From: Amnibacterium flavum
Lineage (GTDB): Bacteria; Actinomycetota; Actinomycetes; Actinomycetales; Microbacteriaceae
Assembly (NCBI RefSeq): GCF_003097495.1
Contig: NZ_QEOP01000001.1
Coordinates: forward strand, 1,575,830-1,639,829
Reading direction: 5' to 3'
DNA: 64,000 nt
The position numbers were made by a program, and so were the translations under genes. The notes below the pieces were generated by a model. That model was not told the origin of the DNA. It ran no database searches and worked only from the letters and a program-made list of their open reading frames with translations. Of the stretch, positions 45,228 through 53,658 are shown piece after piece. The stretch's first letter is position 1. Each line of letters starts with the position of its first letter.

Positions 45228-47081
45228 ATGCATCGCTCACGCCCCACCCGCAGCAGGCCGCCCGGCCCCATCCGATCCCGGATCGCGTTGCCCACCGGCG
45301 TCGTTCTGGCCGTGGCTCTCGCGGCCACCGGCACCGGCTGCGCCGCGCAGCAGCCCGCCGACCCCGCATCCGACGCTGTCCTCGCCTCGCTTCAGGACTG
45401 GGCCGCACTCGACGACGACGCTCGACGAGCGGCTCTGGACGTGGACTCCCGCCGACTCGGCGCGTTCCTCCTTGCCGCCAGTGGACTCCCGGACGCGACC
45501 GGCATGACCGCGGAGGAGCTGGAGGCTGCGATACCGCGCACCGCGCCCCATGTCTTTCCCGCTCCGGCCGCTGAACCCGAGTCCACCGCCTCTTCGCCGC
45601 AGGAGGCAGGAGACCTCGGCGTTCCCGACGGGGGAGACCTGGACCTCGGTGGCGTCGACCTCGAGGGCGTCGAGCTCGGCGACATCAACCTCGACGACCT
45701 GGGCGGGCTCATCCCGGGCGACGTCGACGCGGACCTGTCGTCGACCAATCACGGGACATCGGGGCTCGTGATCCAGACCGCATCATTCGAACGTGTCGCC
45801 CACCGCAATCGCGCGACGACGGTCGACGCGAAGGGTGCTGCGCTCAGCGAGATCACCGACATGGTCGACGCTCTGCACGAATCGCTGCTCAACGCCCGGC
45901 TCGGAGAACCCACCTACTCGTTCGACGACCTGGACGATTCGGACGGTTCCACCTACAGCGTCGAGCTCGACATGGGCAAGCTCACCAGCAGTTCGAGTGC
46001 GAGTCGAGACGTGGTCCTCGATGACGTGACCACGACCATCGACAGCACCTCGAACATCGACATGGACACCTGCCCGAACGCCGATGGCGAGGTCGACGGC
46101 TTCCTGACCGTCGACGGCGGGATCACCGTGCCGGGCCCCGACGGGAAACCCGTCAAGACGCAGATATCGGTCCAGCTCGAATTGAAAGCGACCGTGGACG
46201 ATGACGCGTGGGCCGTCGACTCCGTCGGGAAGTTCCAGACCGTCGTGCGCACCGGCGCCCCCGGCGACACCCCGGGAGGTATGGGAACGGTGACCTCGTC
46301 CAAGAAGTACGCGGGGACTATGACCATCAACTACGCGAACGACAAGGGCACGGGTCAGGCTGTGCGCGCCCGGATCGGCAAGGTGACGGGAGACGGCAGC
46401 CTCGGCGATGCGACGAGCGGGATCGTGAGCAAGCTGCAGCAGAAGGCCCTCGAGGAGGCTGAGCTCTTCTGGCGCAGCGGCGGCTGCATCCGGGCCGATG
46501 TCGTCGAGGATCCGGACAAGATCGACCGCGGGGGATACTCCCTCGTCACGGTCGAGGCGGTATCCCGGCGAAACGGCGCCGCGCTCGTCGAGGACGCCGT
46601 CGCGGAGTACACGGGCGAGAACAAGGGCAACGTGGGCGGCAAGGTCTCGCCCGGCGGCAGGGTGGACACCCCGGCGGACTTCGATTTCCGAGCGGAGGGG
46701 AAGGACGGCCTGGCCGCTCCCCGCTTCAAGGTCACCTCGAAGCAGGGCATCGGTTACGGGAGCGCCGCCATTCAGGTCGGACAGAACGGGTGGGTCCTCG
46801 ACGGCGTCGCCGGCAACATCTCCTTCTACTCCGTCAAATGCGACGGGCTCGTCGGAACCTGGGAGGTGGAGTCGACCGGCCCCGAGGGATACTTCGCGCA
46901 GTCGGAGTTCACGCTCGGAGAAGACCTCCGAGGCACGTATGCATCGACGGTCGTCGGGAAGTACGCCGACGCCGGTGACGTGTGGTTGACGGGCGAGATC
47001 GGCACCTACGTGTTCCACGCGACGGGTGACTTCGACCCCGCCCTCCCGCTCCGCCCCGCCACGAAGGGAGAGTGCGACTGA
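45228..47081 (+). CDS. Lipoprotein of unknown function, paralogue 1
   Basis: A 617-residue exported protein with a signal peptide ending near Cys38 (AATGTGCAAQQ), a probable lipidation site. ATG 45228 has AGGAG six bases upstream. After an Asp/Gly/Leu-rich segment (VDLEGVELGDINLDDLGG), the main domain contains DMDTCPNADGEVDG, LFWRSGGCIRADVV and a C-terminal KCDGLVGTWEV ... YVFHATGDFDP. The same landmarks occur in order in the next protein, so the two are diverged paralogues. Paired cysteines may form disulfides. No enzyme motif or known family was recognised. It is translationally coupled to its paralogue. Confidence 0.85.
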   Translation: MHRSRPTRSRPPGPIRSRIALPTGVVLAVALAATGTGCAAQQPADPASDAVLASLQDWAALDDDARRAALDVDSRRLGAFLLAASGLPDATGMTAEELEAAIPRTAPHVFPAPAAEPESTASSPQEAGDLGVPDGGDLDLGGVDLEGVELGDINLDDLGGLIPGDVDADLSSTNHGTSGLVIQTASFERVAHRNRATTVDAKGAALSEITDMVDALHESLLNARLGEPTYSFDDLDDSDGSTYSVELDMGKLTSSSSASRDVVLDDVTTTIDSTSNIDMDTCPNADGEVDGFLTVDGGITVPGPDGKPVKTQISVQLELKATVDDDAWAVDSVGKFQTVVRTGAPGDTPGGMGTVTSSKKYAGTMTINYANDKGTGQAVRARIGKVTGDGSLGDATSGIVSKLQQKALEEAELFWRSGGCIRADVVEDPDKIDRGGYSLVTVEAVSRRNGAALVEDAVAEYTGENKGNVGGKVSPGGRVDTPADFDFRAEGKDGLAAPRFKVTSKQGIGYGSAAIQVGQNGWVLDGVAGNISFYSVKCDGLVGTWEVESTGPEGYFAQSEFTLGEDLRGTYASTVVGKYADAGDVWLTGEIGTYVFHATGDFDPALPLRPATKGECD

Positions 47082-48760
47082 TGGCACGCACAGCACGGGC
47101 GATCGCCGTTCTCGGAGCGGTCGCCCTGTCGGTGTCGCTCCTCACCGCCTGCACTGAACCGGCGCCCGAGCGCGAATCGCCGCTCATCGCCGCGCGGGAA
47201 CGCGCGGCGACGGAGGTCGATGCCCAGATCGCGGGTATCGCCTCCGCTGGGGTCGATCTGGATCGGCTGCTGCTCGTGGACTCCGGCCTCGCCGAGGCCG
47301 CAGGGGTCGACGGGAGCGCGCTTTTCGAGAGCCTGCACGCCGTGACGCCTGCTGCCGCGCCGACGACCGGTTCCTCGAGCGCCGAGCCCGCCTCGCGCCA
47401 GAGCGAGGAAGGGCTGAGCGTTTCGACGGCTCTCGCCGCCTCGACGTCCGGTTCGGCCCACCGGACGACGAGCACCGCCGGCGCCGGAGCTCCGAATGCA
47501 GCCGAGGCGGCGAACGCCGCAGCGAACGGGCTGAGTCTCGCGGTGGACTCGATCCGGGACGCGCTCGGCGCCGCCGCCCAGGACGATGACTCGCTCGCCG
47601 AGTTCGACTCCGGCGACGGGACCAACCCGCAGATCGGGTGGACCGTGGCGGGCGGCGCCGCATCCGGGACCGTCACCTCGACCATCTCCGACACGGGACC
47701 AGATGGGACGCGCTTCGAGATGATCACCGAGGGCGAGTACCACGTGCTCGTCTGTCCCGCCGCGGACGGGGCGATCGAGGGCGGGATCTGGGTGCGCTCG
47801 GCGATCACGGTCACCCCGCCCGGTGGTACGCCGCAGCGCAGCGTCATCGAGCTCAATATCGACCTCGGCGGCACGTCCAACGACGAGGCGTACGCGGCGG
47901 ACTCCTGGGCTGACGGCACCGCGGGACTCAGCCAGGGCACGCCGGGCCCGGGCCCCGCCGACTTGGCGACCAAGTCCACGAGCTCGGAGACCGCGGTCGA
48001 GTCGACCTTCGTCTACAGCGAGGGCGCCAAAGAAGTGCGCGACGTCGCCCTCGACGATCCGGACGGTACGAATCTCACGACCATCGCCGACGACCTCACC
48101 ATGCAGATGCAGCAGGTGCTGGTGCGTATGGCCGAGGATTACTGGCGCGGCGGCAACTGCGTCCGCGCTCTCGTCACCCCGGAGGCGAACGCGATCGACA
48201 CCGGCGACAGCACGGGCATCTCCGTGAGGGCCGAGTCGATCGTCGATGGTACGGAGCTGACCGCCGGTCGATCCGAATGGACCGGCATCGTTGCGATCGC
48301 GGGCTCCGTCACCCCCACCGAGCCCCAGAAGCTCCCCGGGGCGTTCGTCTTCGAATCGGCCGATGAGAAGGGGTGGGCCAACCCCGAGTTCATGGTGACC
48401 ACCCGCCGCGGCATCGGAGCGAACGTGGCGCCGATTCAGGTCGGCGGCACAGGTCTCGTCTTCACCGGCACCTACGGCGGCGGTGTGTACCGCGGCTACA
48501 GCTGCGACGGCATCAAGGGCCCGTGGACCATGTCCGTATTCGTGCCGGAGATCGGCGAGGGCTGGTCCACTCGGATGACCTTCGACGACGCGCTCACGTC
48601 TGGATACGACGACGAGGGAACAGGGAATGCCGGTCCCTGGGCCCATCCCGACGCCCTCTACTGGTTCACCCCCGACGGAGAGGGTTACGTGTTCCACGCC
48701 GATCCGTACGACCCGTCCTTCCCGGTGTCGGAGGCTCCGGTCGAGGAGTGCACCGGCTGA
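47081..48760 (+). CDS. Lipoprotein of unknown function, paralogue 2
   Basis: A 559-residue lipoprotein whose ATG overlaps the stop of paralogue 1 (TGATG). The signal peptide ends in the clear lipobox LTAC with Cys24. The mature domain repeats the landmarks of paralogue 1: HVLVCPAADGAIEG, DYWRGGNCVRALV, RRGIGANVAPIQVGG, SCDGIKGPWTM and YVFHADPYDPS. The low-complexity Asp/Leu segment of paralogue 1 is replaced by an Ala/Ser-rich stretch. Function unknown; the pair probably works together at the cell surface. Confidence 0.85.
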   Translation: MARTARAIAVLGAVALSVSLLTACTEPAPERESPLIAARERAATEVDAQIAGIASAGVDLDRLLLVDSGLAEAAGVDGSALFESLHAVTPAAAPTTGSSSAEPASRQSEEGLSVSTALAASTSGSAHRTTSTAGAGAPNAAEAANAAANGLSLAVDSIRDALGAAAQDDDSLAEFDSGDGTNPQIGWTVAGGAASGTVTSTISDTGPDGTRFEMITEGEYHVLVCPAADGAIEGGIWVRSAITVTPPGGTPQRSVIELNIDLGGTSNDEAYAADSWADGTAGLSQGTPGPGPADLATKSTSSETAVESTFVYSEGAKEVRDVALDDPDGTNLTTIADDLTMQMQQVLVRMAEDYWRGGNCVRALVTPEANAIDTGDSTGISVRAESIVDGTELTAGRSEWTGIVAIAGSVTPTEPQKLPGAFVFESADEKGWANPEFMVTTRRGIGANVAPIQVGGTGLVFTGTYGGGVYRGYSCDGIKGPWTMSVFVPEIGEGWSTRMTFDDALTSGYDDEGTGNAGPWAHPDALYWFTPDGEGYVFHADPYDPSFPVSEAPVEECTG

Positions 48761-48792
48761 ACGGGTGCTCGTGCGTTCCGATGCCTCGGGAG

Positions 48793-48832
48793 CCGGACGG
48801 GTGCAGCCATGTGGTGGTCGGCGCCCGTCCGG
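48793..48832. terminator. Bidirectional terminator-like hairpin
   Basis: CCGGACGGG (48793-48801) is the exact complement of CCCGTCCGG (48824-48832), and TGC/GCG next to it extends the stem to about 12 pairs including one G-U. It lies between the convergent lipoprotein and pyruvate oxidase genes. Confidence 0.6.
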
Positions 48833-48904
48833 TCTCGCGCCGGGGCGATTCGTGTTCAGCGAGCCGAGCTTCCTCCGCCCTGATCCAGAAGCTCGGCGGG
48901 CGCG

Positions 48905-50641
48905 CTAGAGCAGCTGTCGGGCGTTGGCCTTGGCCAGGTCGATGAGCTCGCGGCCGTTGCCGCCCAGCACGGTGCGGAGCGCGTACAGCGCGAATCCGCC
49001 CGCCTGCTTCGCCTCGACGTGCGGCGGAATGGACAGCTCCTGCCGGTCCACCTTCACCGACACCAGAGCGGGCCCGTCGTGCTCGAACGCGCGGCGCAGC
49101 GCACCCTCGATGTCGCCGCCCTCCTCCACGCTCTCGCCGTGCATGCCGACGGCCTGCGCGATCGCCGCGAAGTCCGGATCCGCACGACCCTGCTCGTAGC
49201 CGAGTCCCGTGCCGTAGTTGACGATCCCGGCGGACTTCATCTCGACCTCGACGAAGGCGAGGGCGTCGTTCGTGTAGACGACGATCTTGATCGGCAGATC
49301 GTGTCGCACGGCCGTGATCAGCTCGCCGAGCAGCATCGAGAGTCCGCCGTCGCCCGCGAGGACCACGACCTGACGCGACCGGTCCACCGCCTGCGCCCCC
49401 ATCGCGAGCGGAGTCGCCGCAGCCATGGTGCCGTGCCAGAACGAGCCGATCAGCCTGCGGTCGGCGCTGATCCGCAGGTGCCGGCTCGCCCAGATGACGG
49501 GGGTGCCGACGTCGGGGACGAAGATCGCGTCGTCGTCGGCCAGCTCGTCGATCAGGTGCGTGAGGTGCTGCGGATGGATCGGACCTCGTCCCTGCTTCTC
49601 GAGGGAGTCCAGCTCCTTGCGGGTGCGCCGGTAGTGGTCGAGCGACTTCTCGAGGTGGGCCCTGTCCTTCTTGCGCTCGATGAGGGGCAGCAGTGCCGCG
49701 GCGGTCTCCCGGACTCCGCCGACGAGCCCCTGCGTGATCGGGGTGCGTCGGCCGAGGTGCTCGCCCCGGATGTCGACCTGCACGATCTTCGCGTCCTCGG
49801 GGAAGAACTGCTGGTACGGGAAGTCGGTGCCGAGCATGAGCAGGGTGTCGCAGGCCTCCATCGCCCGATATCCGGACGCGAAACCGAGCAGGCCGGTCAT
49901 GCCGACGTCGAACGGGTTGTCGTGCTCGATGAACTCCTTGCCCCGGAGGGCGTGCACGATGGGGGAGCCGAGCGCGTCCGCCAGAGCGACGACCTCGTCG
50001 TGTGCTCCCTCGACGCCGGAGCCGGCGAGGATGGTGACCTTCCCGGCCGAGTTCAGCAGGTCGGCGGCGGTGTGCAGCTCCTCCGCGCTGGGGACGATCA
50101 CCGGGTGCGTCTTCGCGACGACGACATCGCGCTCGTTCGACGCCGCGGAGAGGGCGACATCGCCCGCGATCACGAGAACCGCGACACCGCGCTGCTCGAT
50201 GGCGGCGCGCATCGCCATCTCGAGAAGTCTCGGCATCTGCTCGGCACTGAGGACGGTCTCGCAGAACACGCTGCAGTCGCGGAACAGATGCATGGGACGG
50301 GTCTCCTGGAAGTACCCGCTGCCGATCTCGTCGCTCGGGATCTGCGCCGCGATCGCGAGCACCGGCACCCGGCTCCGCTGCGCGTCGTAGAGCCCGTTGA
50401 TGAGGTGCAGGTTGCCGGGACCGCAGCTGCCCGCGCAGACCGCGAGGTCACCGGTGACAGCGGCCTCGCCGGCAGCGGCCAGGGCCGCCTCCTCCTCGTG
50501 CGCGACGAGGTACCAGTCGATGCCGTCCTGCCGACGGATGGCGTCGGTGACCGCGTTGAGTGAGTCGCCGGGGACACCCCATACCCGGCTGACTCCGTGG
50601 GCGGCGAGGTTGGAGACGATCGTGTCGGCGACAGTGGTCAT
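48905..50641 (-). CDS. poxB: Thiamine-diphosphate-dependent pyruvate dehydrogenase (quinone)/pyruvate oxidase
   Basis: A 578-residue ThDP enzyme with FAD- and quinone-type architecture. The N-terminal Pyr domain has the catalytic Glu in AHEEEAALAAAGEAA, and GSCGPGNLHLINGLYDA follows. The central domain binds FAD, and the PP domain holds VVVLAGDGGLSMLLGEL ... VVYTNDALAFV, the GDG-N ThDP/Mg signature. PoxB oxidatively decarboxylates pyruvate to acetate and CO2 at the membrane. The C-terminal amphipathic tail is present in length but its membrane-binding character was not tested. It stands alone on the minus strand. Confidence 0.93.
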   Translation of the reverse strand: MTTVADTIVSNLAAHGVSRVWGVPGDSLNAVTDAIRRQDGIDWYLVAHEEEAALAAAGEAAVTGDLAVCAGSCGPGNLHLINGLYDAQRSRVPVLAIAAQIPSDEIGSGYFQETRPMHLFRDCSVFCETVLSAEQMPRLLEMAMRAAIEQRGVAVLVIAGDVALSAASNERDVVVAKTHPVIVPSAEELHTAADLLNSAGKVTILAGSGVEGAHDEVVALADALGSPIVHALRGKEFIEHDNPFDVGMTGLLGFASGYRAMEACDTLLMLGTDFPYQQFFPEDAKIVQVDIRGEHLGRRTPITQGLVGGVRETAAALLPLIERKKDRAHLEKSLDHYRRTRKELDSLEKQGRGPIHPQHLTHLIDELADDDAIFVPDVGTPVIWASRHLRISADRRLIGSFWHGTMAAATPLAMGAQAVDRSRQVVVLAGDGGLSMLLGELITAVRHDLPIKIVVYTNDALAFVEVEMKSAGIVNYGTGLGYEQGRADPDFAAIAQAVGMHGESVEEGGDIEGALRRAFEHDGPALVSVKVDRQELSIPPHVEAKQAGGFALYALRTVLGGNGRELIDLAKANARQLL

Positions 50642-50893
50642 GTCGATCCTTCCGTGCGGTGGTCGGGCCGGAGTCTGCGCGAACCGGTCGAGATCCTGCC
50701 GGGAGAACCGGCCGAGTCACGACCATCCTGTCCCCGTCCACTGGACGCGCGCTCCGCCCGGCTCATCGCCGTTCGCGCGACGATCCTCGCCGCGACGGGC
50801 CGGCCGGGCCCCTCGCCCCAGGGGCCGGACCGGCCCCGGTCCGAAAGCTGGAGCTTCGGCCTGGCCGGCTGCGTCCTCCCCTGCAGGAGTCGG

Positions 50894-51265
50894 TCAGCTG
50901 AGCGGAGCGAAGATCTCGAGGTTCCAGGCACCGGTGGGCAGCAGATACCGGCATCGCATGCGAACACCGCCGGGAACCCGGTCGATCGTCACGCCGGGGA
51001 TCCGGAGGTTGTGCAGGATACGGCAGAGCAGTGCTGCGGTCGTCGCCGGGGTCAGGCGCTCGTACGCGGTGATGCGCACCCGCAGGTGGCGGGAACCCGT
51101 ATCGGCTTGCTCGCCGTCGACGACGAGGTCGGCTTCGTGCTCGATGCGTCCCGAGTCGATGAAGAGCATCGCGAGGTTCAGATCATCGAGGACGGCGCGC
51201 CGAGCGCTGGCATTCTTGTCCGGCTCCGACTGGCCGGGGGAGTGCGGCAGTTGCTGGATCGTCAT
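50894..51265 (-). CDS. Small hypothetical protein
   Basis: A 123-residue soluble protein, starting at ATG 51265, chosen because GGGAG lies seven bases upstream; ATG 51271 is too close to it. The sequence combines beta-rich segments (RHLRVRITAYERLTP, VTIDRVPGGVRMRCRYLLP) and a predicted helix. No family was recognised. It follows the HtrA-like gene on the same strand 72 bp downstream of its stop. Coding character looks normal, but conservation is untested. Confidence 0.6.
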   Translation of the reverse strand: MTIQQLPHSPGQSEPDKNASARRAVLDDLNLAMLFIDSGRIEHEADLVVDGEQADTGSRHLRVRITAYERLTPATTAALLCRILHNLRIPGVTIDRVPGGVRMRCRYLLPTGAWNLEIFAPLS

Positions 51266-51337
51266 GTGCATGCTCCCAGATCGTCATGGAAGACGACGCC
51301 CGGCCGTCGCTGAGCACGACGGCCGGGAGGTCTCCGA

Positions 51338-52888
51338 TCAGAAGGCGGCGATGAAGCTGCCGAGTGCGCGGTCGAGTGCGGCGAGATCCGCGTCGGTCAG
51401 CGCCTGAACCGAGAGTGCGACCGAGTGGGTGCCGTCGACCGAGGTCGCGGCGAGCATCAGGAAGCTGGCGCCGACGCCGCCGCAGTCGGTGTAGTAGTCG
51501 TACGTGCCCTCGTAGGCGCCGTCGGAGTACGCGTCGCTCGAGGCGAGCACGCAGCCGTCCTGCTGCACGTAGCTGCCCACCATCTGCAGCCACTCCTCCG
51601 ACGAGATGGTCGCGGTGGCGGTCGGAGCAGCGAGCACCGAGATGCCGGGGGCGGACCAGCCGCTGCCGTAGGTGGCGCGATCGGGGCTCGCTTCGATGCT
51701 GGCCCAGGTTCCGCCGCGGGGGTCGGTGAACGCCGCAGTGTCCACGTCGCTCCAGTCGACGGGAACATCCACTGTCACGCTTCCCGAGTCATCGACGATC
51801 GACACGAAGTCGGCCGACGCGGCCGCCGAACCCCCGGATGAGGCGGTGCCTCCGGTTGCCGCAGCGACGACCGAGTCCGCCTCGATCGGGTCGCCGTTGA
51901 ACTGCCCGGAGTAGTAGAGCCCATCGGCGGGGCGGAACACCTCGGCCGAGAGGGTCGCATCCTGACCATGCGTGCGCAGCACATTGCAGTAGTCGGACAT
52001 GGTCCCATCGGCGCCGACGCTGACCCCCTCGAGCTTGGTGAGCAGGTCGCCGGGCTTGACACCCGCCTTGTCGGCGCTGGAGCCCGATGCGACGGAATTG
52101 ACCCAGACGCCCAGTCCGGTGCCCTCCTCATCGGTGAGCGCCGTGCCGTTGATGCCGAGGCTCAGGACGTTCTCGCCCTTCGCCAGCTGCGCGATGACCT
52201 CCTGCGCCTGATCGCGGTGGATGGCGAGGCTCTGGTCGTACTGGTCGTTGCCCGCGTAGTTGACGCCGACGACTCGGCCCTGGGCGTCGACGAGCGGTCC
52301 GCCCGAGTTGCCGCCTCGGATGCGGGCGTCGTGCTCGATGACGTCATCGAGGGAGGCCCACGGAGTGTCCATCGGGGTGTCGGCCTTCGAGACGATCCCG
52401 CGGGTCATGGTGAAGGTCGGGTCGCCGAGGGGGAAGCCTGCGGCATAGACGTCGATCGCGGTGGTGATGTCGTCGCTGCGCCAGTCGAAGTGGGGGTAGG
52501 AGTCCTTCTCCAGCTGGATGACGGCAAGGTCGAGGCACTCGGAGGAGCCGAGGACCTTGGCGTTCAGCTCGGTTCCTGTGTCTCCGGCGCGCCACACCTT
52601 GAGGGTGCCCGCGCCGACGACGACGTGGTTGTTGGTGACGGCGAGGCCGTTCTCGGAGATGAGGAATCCGGAGCCGCGTCCCGCGGCCTCGTAGCCCCCT
52701 TCCTCGGGCGAGACGAACGTGCCGACCGATTCGATCTGCAGGGTGGCCTGCTGGACGTCGTCGAAGCCGACGGCGCCGGACGAGCCGCCGGGGAGGAAGG
52801 ACGGAACGCAGCCGGAGAGGAGGGTGGCTGCTGCGATGGTGGTGAGCCCGGCGGCACCGAGGCGGCGGGGCATGTGTCGTGAAGTCAT
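51338..52888 (-). CDS. S1C (HtrA-like) serine protease, lipoprotein
   Basis: A 516-residue trypsin-like protease. A signal peptide with lipobox LSGC (Cys27) implies anchoring outside the membrane, unlike the usual actinobacterial HtrA with a transmembrane helix. The catalytic triad is His88 (VTNNHVV), Asp120 (CLDLAVI) and Ser195 (RGGNSGGPL). A PDZ domain with GVWVNSVASGSSADKAGVKPGD follows. The last ~150 residues are a separate beta-rich domain with two cysteines (DGCVLASS, TDCGGVG) that I do not recognise. It probably acts in envelope protein quality control. Confidence 0.92.
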   Translation of the reverse strand: MTSRHMPRRLGAAGLTTIAAATLLSGCVPSFLPGGSSGAVGFDDVQQATLQIESVGTFVSPEEGGYEAAGRGSGFLISENGLAVTNNHVVVGAGTLKVWRAGDTGTELNAKVLGSSECLDLAVIQLEKDSYPHFDWRSDDITTAIDVYAAGFPLGDPTFTMTRGIVSKADTPMDTPWASLDDVIEHDARIRGGNSGGPLVDAQGRVVGVNYAGNDQYDQSLAIHRDQAQEVIAQLAKGENVLSLGINGTALTDEEGTGLGVWVNSVASGSSADKAGVKPGDLLTKLEGVSVGADGTMSDYCNVLRTHGQDATLSAEVFRPADGLYYSGQFNGDPIEADSVVAAATGGTASSGGSAAASADFVSIVDDSGSVTVDVPVDWSDVDTAAFTDPRGGTWASIEASPDRATYGSGWSAPGISVLAAPTATATISSEEWLQMVGSYVQQDGCVLASSDAYSDGAYEGTYDYYTDCGGVGASFLMLAATSVDGTHSVALSVQALTDADLAALDRALGSFIAAF

Positions 52889-53015
52889 GCGAGGAACGCT
52901 ACGAAGCGTTCGGGGCTGGGATGCGGCTCGGAGTCAGGTCGCAACCGCCCTGCAATGACCCCGTCATGCCGGTGTGGGACGGTTCGAGGCTGCTCGGAGC
53001 ACTCCGTGGCGGAAA

Positions 53016-53060
53016 CGACGAAGACGCCCGCTCCCACAGGGGGAACGGGCGTCTTCGTCG
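53016..53060 (-). terminator. Strong 15-bp hairpin terminator
   Basis: CGACGAAGACGCCCG (53016-53030) and CGGGCGTCTTCGTCG (53046-53060) are perfect complements with a 15-base loop. It lies 39 bp beyond the stop of the minus-strand DUF4870 gene and upstream of the HtrA gene, separating them. It is the strongest single terminator candidate in the window. Confidence 0.8.
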
Positions 53061-53098
53061 GCTCTGCGGGCCGAGGTGGGGTCTCTCGGCGACGGGGG

Positions 53099-53479
53099 TC
53101 AGCGGACCAGGCGGATGGTGAGCGGGTAGCGGTAGCTCCCCGTGCTGTTGGCCTTCACCGCTGCCACGATGGTGAGGATCGCGCCGGCGAGGGGCACCAG
53201 CGGCGCGAGCATCAGAATGAACACCCCGACCACCACGAAGGTGAGCACGGTGCCGGCGAGCAGGAGGCCGGTGAAGTAGATCGCGATGCTGATCTGGAAG
53301 TTCAGCGACTCCTTGGCCTCCCGGGCGACGACTTCGCTCTTGTCCTTCTGGAGGAGGAACACGACGAGCGGGCCGGCGAAGGCGAGCAGCCCGCTGAGGT
53401 GGGCGAGCATCGTCCAGGTGCGCGCCTCACTGCTCGTGAGGGCCTGCGGGGGAGTGATCTGCGGTGCGGGAGTGGTCAT
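53099..53479 (-). CDS. DUF4870/Tic20-like small membrane protein
   Basis: A 126-residue protein with three hydrophobic segments (LSGLLAFAGPLVVFLLQ; ISIAIYFTGLLLAGTVLTFV; LMLAPLVPLAGAILTIVAAV). The motif REAKESLNFQISI between the first two spans is characteristic of DUF4870. Function is unknown; family members are widespread single-gene membrane proteins. A strong terminator follows. A longer in-frame upstream reading is a shadow of no coding value. Confidence 0.88.
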   Translation of the reverse strand: MTTPAPQITPPQALTSSEARTWTMLAHLSGLLAFAGPLVVFLLQKDKSEVVAREAKESLNFQISIAIYFTGLLLAGTVLTFVVVGVFILMLAPLVPLAGAILTIVAAVKANSTGSYRYPLTIRLVR

Positions 53480-53658
53480 CGATGTGCGTCTTTCGGTGTG
53501 AGGAGTCGCTCGGCCGTCCAGGCCGGCGGCCGCCTGATCCGGCGACGAGAGACACGGTAGGAGTGTGGAAACGGGCTCCGATGCGTCGTGCAGGCGTCGC
53601 AATCGCGATGCAATGTCCGGCGTCGAAGTTCTCGCCGCGGATGCGTCGTCGCACTCGG

